From contig JAOXYB010035885.1 in assembly GCA_028565635.1 (NCBI GenBank), positions 1 to 13,820 of the forward strand: a DNA stretch of 13,820 nt, in the 5' to 3' direction. Source of the stretch: Phoronis ovalis. Its lineage: Eukaryota > Phoronida > Phoronidae. The position numbers and the translations under genes were made by a program. Under the pieces are notes generated by a model. The model saw only the letters and a list, made by a program, of their open reading frames with translations. It was not told the DNA's origin and ran no database searches. Shown piece by piece: positions 8,901 to 13,820 of the stretch (position 1 is its first letter; each line of letters begins with the position of its first letter).

Positions 8901-11900
8901 GCAATTTATTCTGCCACGGGTATGTTTTGTGATTGCTTATTGCTTGGGAAATCATGTAGCAAGTTTTGTACTACATCATCGGACTATAGCGTAGTGTTTT
9001 AACTCAGCAAAGATGGCAAAGTAATTTGATTTTCTACAAAGTCAAACTTCGGCATGTGATGTCACCTTGTTAAACAATGTTATACATTATGATGTTAGGC
9101 AATTATAAATATCATATTTTTTTCAGAGAAACCAAATAATAAAGTCTACAGCAGATCAACACCAAGTCCTGAGGCAAAACATCTTACACCAAATCAAGAG
9201 GAATCTTCCAAGAGTAACATGAGTATTTACAAGGCTGCAATACCAAACAAGGTGTGGTAGTAAAATAAACTTTTGTTTAGATGGCTTTGTGTGCATGATA
9301 ATGTGGTTGAATACATGTCAGTTGAAAGTATATGTAATTTTGATACTGCTAAATTCAATTAAAGACATCACAGTTGTCTGTGCTGACAGATCTTTATCTG
9401 TTTTTGTAAAATCATACAAACACAATAGAACCAGGATGTTCAGTAATAAATTATTCAAGCATAAAATAGTAACATGGATGATGCTGGTCTATACTCGTAT
9501 ACATATGTAAGTTTAACTCGTTAGATTGCTGTTAGATAGATGTCCGACAGTTGTCCCCTCCTACGCTACTTGAACAATTAAGTACTTATAACAAAATGTC
9601 ATTCAATTACTTCAATCCTCTTGTGTGTTTCTATCTGTTCATGACCAGTGAGCCAAATACATATAATCTGATTCATAGAAAATGGGAACCATACAATTTT
9701 CACTCTGCTACAAGACTTGTATTATAAAAAACGAGCTTGCTCAGCAGATAGAAGAGGTTCCACATTGGTTTTACGTTTTGCAAATATAGATATTTTTATG
9801 CCAGCTTACATAATTACATAAATTAACAGCTTTCATACTTTGTAGGGCCTATCTGCCAGGAAGCCATCGGAAGTGTGCAATGAATCAGACTTGAAAGACA
9901 AGAACAGCAATAAAATTACTAATGGGTTTCAGAAGGTATGCCCAGTAAAAGATGACTCTTTTGAAATTACTACACTGTTCCTTTTGTAAACATTGTATAC
10001 CTACGGAACAATTTCCTGACAAAATGTGACATATTTGAACTTGTATTTATGGAATCTTTAACTTTCTGAACTGGAAAAATAGGAATGGTCATGTAATGTT
10101 GATCTGATTTTCCTAATTATTGATATTTATCATTATTGATACTCAAGACTGTGAAAGTTTGTCTGAAATTATTTTCAAGCCTCCTGTTCATTTAATATCC
10201 TTGCTATTGCAGGAAAATGTTATTGGTACGAAATATGAAGACACTGCTGTAAATCGGGATAATTTGGATATGAATAACCCAGATAAATTTGTCCTGTCCA
10301 GTTCTTTGGAAGCTGAACAAAGGTGCTTATAATTTGCTACTTGACTGCTCAGATTTAACTTATTATACAAGATGGTTGAAAAGCAAATTGGTTTGGGTTT
10401 GCATCAAAATTTGTCATATTGATACTAAGTATTTCAACAAAGGGAAAACAATGGAATGTGGTCAAGGTTCCTGAGGACTGTTCCACAAGAGTTGCTGCAA
10501 AGTTAACTCTGTCTCCAATTAAAATTATTTTCCCTTATAATTAGTATTGTACAGCCTTACTCCAGTTAATATAATTATAATTATAATATAACCCCCCGGC
10601 CCCCTCCCTCCCCACCATAGATATGATTAAAATAGAACTAAGCAATAGGAAATAGCACTAAGAAGAAGGGTAGGAATACTTTTGATGTTGGAGAAGCACT
10701 ACAATGTAATTGAGTCCACACTGAACAACCTTGCAGTGATTATTGCTTAGTTGTGCTTTAGTGGTGTCTCCTTATTTGTCCCACCGAGTCAAGTATGTGA
10801 TTGATAAATTAAATATGACTGCGTTTTAGGTTGTTACGTGAAATGGGTTGGAACGAGGCAGACGAAGAGGAATATGAGATCACTGAAGATGATATGAAGG
10901 AGTTTTTGAACCTCTCCAAACAGGTAAATATGCTTAACCAGCTACTTTAATAAGGGCTCGTTGTATGGTTGAGCAGGAAAGTGGTTCTAAAAAAGAAATA
11001 TGGGTGAGAAGTCTCCTGTCAGTTAAGGTACATGTATATGTAGGTGTCATATGTAATAATTTCTTTGTCTCACAATAACAGCTTCAGTTTTTACCCCGAT
11101 TAGCTTCATATGTGGTACAGGGTAGTCAAAGTATATGTTACTTGCAATTTTTACCTTGATTACTTCCAGTATGGCCAACTGGCAGCCAAGACAAAACACT
11201 GTCTAAACGATTCAGAAGTGGTTCTAGGAAGGCCATAGATTGGTGGGCATAATATGCTAGGTGACATTTTAAAATGACCTTGAGAAGTAGGTCTAATGAA
11301 TCTTCAACATTTTCTTTGTCTCACAATAACTTCTTCAGATTTTATTCGGTCAGTTTCATATTCGGTGCTGGATAAATATGGTGACTGGCAACCATGTTGG
11401 TTCTCGAGATTGTACATCATAATAACAGCTTCAGTTTTTATCTGCTTTATATTTGGTACAGAGTAAGTACAGGTCAAATTTCAGGTTAGATATAACGTTT
11501 ATCTGGATTACTTCCAATATCACTGACTAGCGGCCATGCTTGTTCACTAGATAGCATGTTATGTTGTATCTATAGCCCCAAAGACGAAGCACTGCCTGGA
11601 CGATTCAAAAGTGGTTCTAAGAAGGCCATAAGTTGGTTGGCATAATAGGTTAGGTGACATTTTAAAATGACCTTGAGAAGTGGGTCAAATACAGATCCGA
11701 ATGTTTGACAATTTTCGGTATGTGTAACACTTTCTTTGTCTCGCAATAATTTCTTGAGTTTTTACCCGATCAACTTCATATTTAGTAGTGGATAAGTGCA
11801 GGTCAGCTTTGCCCTGGAATATTTCCAATATGGCCGATTGGTGGCCATATTTGTTCTCGAGAGGGTATATCACTTTGCTCCCATTTCGAGAAAGACGAAG

Positions 11901-12462
11901 CACTGCCTGGATGATTTAAAGGTGGTTCTAAGAAGGCCATAAGTTGGTGACTGTATTAGGCTAGGTGACAATGTGAATCTCTGACATTTATTGTATCCGG
12001 TACTTTGCTTTACATATTTAACTCTTTAATGGAACTACTTCAAAAATTGCTCTGCCCAGATACGAATCAGAACTACAAACCACAGTATGATGTAACCCAG
12101 TTAATGATGGACATTAGACATGACAAATGTCTTGTTGTAAGGATATTAAAAATTTTGTAAAGGATTTCCCCTCTAGTACTTGATGTCAGGTTTTACTGCC
12201 TCAGTCTTTTTCATGATGCCGTATTCCCATTAACCATATTTGTTTCAAGGCACTACAATTATAGTAATCTGCACAGATATCCCGACATAATCACTGTAAA
12301 AGTTAAGAATTATTTTCTTTGTAGACAAAGGACCAACGTAATGGAATAACTAGGAACTTACCTGTGCGTTGGGGACCCTTCAAAGACGCTGATACTTTGT
12401 TTCCTGTTGAGTGTGAGGCTTTGTCGGATACCTCCGGTGACAGTGACTTGGACAGTGACTAA
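5852..12462 (+). CDS. GPBP1L1: Vasculin-family protein (GPBP1/GPBP1L1-like), 10 coding exons
   Basis: The inferred coding exons are 5852-5923, 6934-7057, 7596-7774, 8041-8190, 8491-8557, 9127-9251, 9846-9935, 10213-10322, 10830-10923 and 12325-12462. All have GT-AG boundaries, and the phases join cleanly into 382 residues. The family call rests on the N-terminus (MASNRAPVHDFTPAWLKIP, like human MAQHDFAPAWLNFP), an EFPSL block followed by VW (174-178, 196-197), and SSSLEAEQRLLREMGW (298-313) followed by an acidic TEDDMKEF. It ends with a Trp-Gly-Pro-Phe-Lys block (353-357) and an Asp/Ser-rich acidic tail. Vertebrate vasculins are nuclear proteins reported to bind GC-rich promoters; that role is carried over by homology. 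The human proteins are about 470 residues, so this one is short: I cannot find the central basic blocks of the vertebrate proteins. One protein here probably corresponds to both vertebrate paralogues. The symbol is given by homology and by the TMEM69 neighbour. Confidence 0.88.
6085..6826. mobile_element. Inverted-repeat (MITE-like) element inside vasculin intron 1
   Basis: The left end, GCCTAAAAAAAAATG...TGTTTCAGGGAAC (6085-6115), matches the reverse complement of the right end, GTTCCCCGAAACACACC...TTTAGGC (6795-6826), at about 27 of 31 positions. Inside the left arm is AACCCTACCCTACCTAG (6113-6129). Near the right arm is CCCTACCTACCCTACTTA (6763-6780), in the same rather than inverted orientation, so the two arms are not simple mirror images. 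The interior (6130-6760) holds short palindromes but no transposase. I see no clear target-site duplication. It may be one element of about 740 bp or two opposed copies of one dispersed repeat. Confidence 0.6.
6718..6740. repeat. Perfect 8-bp stem-loop
   Basis: AACCAAGG (6718-6725) and CCTTGGTT (6733-6740) are exact reverse complements around a 7-base loop. It lies near the right arm of the intron 1 element and is probably part of that element. Confidence 0.6.
6934..7057 (+). CDS. GPBP1L1: Vasculin-like coding exon 2 (residues 25-66, split)
   Basis: It begins after GCTTTATTTTCAG with KHPVEGTRNIDSSMQ and ends at AAG|GTAAAT in phase 1. It is rich in Gln, Asn and Ser and ends LQRQRSFENYNE, which aligns loosely with the Arg-rich RRR-x-NSSDGFD region of vertebrate vasculin. 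The following intron is 7058-7595 (538 bases, AT-rich, nothing else seen). Confidence 0.82.
7596..7774 (+). CDS. GPBP1L1: Vasculin-like coding exon 3 (residues 66-125), Tyr-rich
   Basis: The acceptor is TTATTTACAG. The exon completes Glu66 and ends at CAACAG|GTATAC in phase 0. Residues 82-100 contain nine tyrosines among Ser, Gly and Glu, then PMSTISRGEGHNSK. The exon end is less certain because a second in-frame donor (TTG|GTATGT at 7841) would add 22 residues without a stop. I prefer the shorter form because the extension is hydrophobic and unlike the rest of the protein. Confidence 0.78.
8041..8190 (+). CDS. GPBP1L1: Vasculin-like coding exon 4 (residues 126-175)
   Basis: The acceptor TTTTTCTCTGCAG is strong and the donor TTT|GTAAGT is good; both boundaries are phase 0 (exactly 50 codons). 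It is Asn/Met/Phe-rich at the start (AYPVFTSPFNQSFNDMM) and ends NFQDDEF, the first half of the conserved (D/E)xFPSL block that the next exon completes. Confidence 0.85.
8491..8557 (+). CDS. GPBP1L1: Vasculin-like coding exon 5 (residues 176-198, split)
   Basis: The acceptor is TTTGTTGTAG. It reads PSLRGDNKKTESSASKSVG then SVW, ending at TGGG|GTATGA in phase 1. PSL joins the preceding DDEF, and the spacing from PSL to Val-Trp matches vertebrate vasculins (FPSL...AGVW). This is one of the strongest pieces of family evidence. Confidence 0.88.
9127..9251 (+). CDS. GPBP1L1: Vasculin-like coding exon 6 (residues 198-239)
   Basis: The acceptor TTTTTTCAG completes Glu198. The exon reads EKPNNKVYSRSTPSPEA and ends MSIYKAAIPNK at AAG|GTGTGG in phase 0. 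The Tyr-Lys-x-x-x-Pro-x-Lys end resembles the VYKGLVPKP region of human GPBP1. The donor is weak, and reading through it gives a TAG two codons later. Confidence 0.8.
9846..9935 (+). CDS. GPBP1L1: Vasculin-like coding exon 7 (residues 240-269)
   Basis: The acceptor is CATACTTTGTAG and the donor AAG|GTATGC, both phase 0. It is a 30-residue polar segment (GLSARKPSEVCNESDLKDKN and on to GFQK) with no strong conservation. It is supported mainly by splice sites and phase compatibility with its neighbours. Confidence 0.75.
10213..10322 (+). CDS. GPBP1L1: Vasculin-like coding exon 8 (residues 270-306, split)
   Basis: The acceptor is CTATTGCAG and the donor AAAG|GTGCTT (weak), phase 2. It ends FVLSSSLEAEQ, completed by Arg in the next exon, and is nearly identical in kind to the vertebrate SSSLEAEHRLL block. 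Reading through the donor gives a TAA within three codons. Confidence 0.88.
10592..10613 (-). other. G-quadruplex / i-motif capable tract in intron 8
   Basis: The plus strand has C-runs of 6, 5, 3 and 4 separated by GG, T and T. The minus strand (template for the vasculin gene) therefore has four G-runs of three or more with 1-2 base loops, which fits a compact G-quadruplex. An A/T-only palindromic stretch (about 10566-10591) lies directly to its left. Confidence 0.6.
10830..10923 (+). CDS. GPBP1L1: Vasculin-like coding exon 9 (residues 306-337)
   Basis: The acceptor GCGTTTTAG completes Arg306. It reads RLLREMGWNEADEEEYEIT then EDDMKEFLNLSKQ, ending at CAG|GTAAAT in phase 0. LLREMGW plus an acidic linker and TEDDMKEF is the C-terminal signature of the vasculin family (human LLKEMGWQ...LTEDEMREF). 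Confidence 0.92.
11050..11965 (+). repeat. Diverged tandem array of a dispersed repeat in vasculin intron 9
   Basis: Three related blocks follow one another. Each starts TTTCTTTGTCTC(A/G)CAATAA (11060, 11311, 11731), and a partial internal restart (AATAACAGCTTCAG) begins near 11421. Each continues through CTTCATATTTGGTAC, a TTACTTCCAATATGGCC segment, and GAAGCACTGCCTGGA...GTGGTTCTAAGAAGGCC. The last motif begins at 11218, 11611 and 11922. The first two blocks also share GTGACATTTTAAAATGACC (11261 and 11653). Block spacing is 311-393 bp. There is no coding capacity. The element also occurs at the right edge of the window. Confidence 0.8.
12325..12462 (+). CDS. GPBP1L1: Vasculin-like coding exon 10 (residues 338-382) and stop
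   Basis: The acceptor TTTTCTTTGTAG starts TKDQRNGITRNLPVRWGPFK and the exon ends in a Ser/Asp repeat tail (SDTSGDSDLDSD) at TAA 12460-12462. Both the NG(I/L)xxN...GP(W/F)K block and the acidic Ser/Asp terminus parallel the ends of human vasculins. The preceding intron (10924-12324, 1401 bases) is the longest and contains the repeat array. Confidence 0.92.
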   Translation, partial: TKDQRNGITRNLPVRWGPFKDADTLFPVECEALSDTSGDSDLDSD

Positions 12463-13196
12463 AGTCTCGCATGTACCTAACAGAGAATCCTTTAAATGAT
12501 TATTTTTAAGTGAACTTTTGAGTTAAAATCTTGGACATTTCCCAAATCTTATTCTTCATACCTTGAGATAGTTTTGTGAAAAAAAAATTGATGGCTAATT
12601 TCCAGTTGTGGTTTTGGTAACATTGCTTTTATTCCAGATACTGTTTTAAAATCGCACACTGATTGATAGTACAATGTAATATCAAAGAGCAGTCCCTGTC
12701 AAGTGCAAATAGCTCAATGCTAACTGGTTTATTCTGTGGTGTAATTAGTCATGATTAACTGTGTTTTGAGCAAAACTATGTGGCAACACATATTCCCTGT
12801 ATATCACTATTAGTTCTAGGGTTAAAAAATAGGACCATGCCAATGTAGTGATTAAATATTTTGATATAGTTTTTCATAGTTAAGTAATGGGGTATATAAA
12901 GATAAATTTGATTTAAACGATATTAAAAGATAATATGATAAAAGAAATCATGTTATTTAAAAAGGTGTTTTGGCTGTTTTTTTTTTACTATGCACTACTA
13001 TGAAAAAATATTACGGAAAATAATTAACAATTGTATACATATTGCACATATCCTATCACTGATTTATGATGAATACCTGTTATGTGCTTTTCATGCAATC
13101 TCCAAAAACAGGTTTGTAGTTGTGAGTCGAACTTCTGCACAACAGTATGTGCTAAACTCGTGTTCACAAGTTATTTATATATTTTAAAGAAATAAA
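12463..13196 (+). other. 3'UTR and poly(A) signal of the vasculin-like gene
   Basis: This is AT-rich noncoding sequence after the stop. AATAAA at 13191-13196 is followed by a T/G-rich run (TGTTGTATTTTGTTTTGTGTG, about 13217-13238), an ideal downstream element. The 3'UTR would be about 750 bases. A second AATAAA at 13537-13542 is a weaker distal option. No conserved hairpin or RNA gene is apparent. Confidence 0.6.
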
Positions 13197-13239
13197 TGGA
13201 TGACTGATGATATGACCTGTTGTATTTTGTTTTGTGTGA

Positions 13240-13725
13240 TCATCCCAAGTAAACTCACTTGTGTTACTGTATGCAACAATTTAAATGCAAACTTCAAATA
13301 TTCTTTTTGTCAGCCATTATAGAGTAGATCTTGACAACTTGGACAGATTCTCTTTATCTAAAGATATAACTTAGCAGGTTCTTCTAATCGAATGTGACAA
13401 GTGCAAGTGTGCTTGCAAAATATATAGGTATCTACTATCCCGCTAATTCTAAATTTGATGCTCAATTTTGATTTTTGACATGCATGTTTATATAAACTTT
13501 GGACTTTTTCAAACTAAAGAGGCTAAACCGTAGCCTAATAAACAGTGTGTATAATATTATGAACTTCTCAATTACTCAAAATGCAGTCTGCGCAGGTGTA
13601 TGGATACAGTGTGCAGATAATGATGACAAAAGAATATTTATATAATAATGCAGTTAGAAACATTGATTGCAGTTTTTATGCCCATCACTATGTAATAGTG
13701 AAAGGGCATATAGCCGTACTGCATG
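13240..13725. other. Intergenic region, no gene seen
   Basis: AT-rich sequence after the inferred gene end. The open frame at 13581-13820 runs through simple repeat and the dispersed element and shows no domain, so it is not called as a gene. A second possible poly(A) hexamer lies at 13537-13542. Confidence 0.5.
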
Positions 13726-13731
13726 CGGCGG

Positions 13732-13820
13732 CGTCGTCGTCGTCGTATGTACCCTTTTCTTTGTGTTGCTATAATGGCTTCAGCTTTCGTCAGATCATCT
13801 TCGTATTTGGTACAGGGTAA
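13732..13820 (+). repeat. (CGT)5 tract followed by another copy of the intron 9 repeat
   Basis: Five CGT units lie at 13732-13746. From 13756 the sequence (TTTCTTTGTGTTGCTATAAT...GGCTTCAG, then CTTCGTATTTGGTACAGGG) aligns over about 65 bases with the block starting at 11060 in the intron 9 array, in the same orientation. The copy is cut by the window edge. The (CGT)n lead-in is absent from the intronic copies. Confidence 0.75.

Noticed and set aside
11685-11903. 72-codon minus-strand open frame in intron 9
   Set aside because: It lies entirely in the noncoding tandem repeat blocks, and other copies of the block do not keep the frame open.
13200-13212. ACTGATGATATGA, containing a hammerhead-like CTGATGA
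   Set aside because: No GAAA or supporting stems at the needed spacing, and it lies just after a poly(A) signal.
13581-13820. 79-codon open frame reaching the window edge
   Set aside because: It crosses the (CGT)n tract (read as a poly-Ser/Ala run) and the dispersed repeat, with no domain or splice support.

Overview
The window looks like ordinary nuclear DNA from an animal, most likely a marine invertebrate. The reasons are AT-rich sequence, spliced genes with GT-AG introns, AATAAA poly(A) signals, and dispersed repeats of a kind I associate with mollusc, hemichordate, cnidarian and amphioxus genomes. That last association is from memory and cannot name the phylum. Nothing here suggests a prokaryote, organelle or virus, and most open frames outside the exons are chance.

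Layout. (1) 1-785 (+): the last coding exon of an unrecognised gene (460-612), with a poly(A) signal at 780-785. (2) 786-1880: intergenic DNA between two converging genes. (3) 1881-2812 (-): a single-exon coding region for a TMEM69-like (DUF3429) membrane protein, probably mitochondrial. (4) 2813-5828: the divergent intergenic/5'UTR region. It carries a hexamer microsatellite, a MITE-like element with an internal minisatellite (3959-4368), and a candidate two-way promoter with ETS, two CACGTG and CRE-like motifs (4591-4874). (5) 5852-12462 (+): a ten-exon gene for a vasculin (GPBP1/GPBP1L1) family protein of about 382 residues, assembled here from splice sites. Intron 1 holds a second inverted-repeat element, intron 8 a G-quadruplex-capable tract, and intron 9 a diverged tandem repeat array. 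(6) 12463-13196: its 3'UTR and poly(A) signal. (7) 13197-13820: intergenic DNA ending in (CGT)n and another copy of the intron 9 repeat.

The most informative point is gene order. TMEM69 and the vasculin paralogue GPBP1L1 are also divergent neighbours in the human genome, so this pair appears to be an old conserved head-to-head arrangement, probably with a shared promoter. I found no undescribed biological system. The repeats and regulatory details are the parts worth checking.
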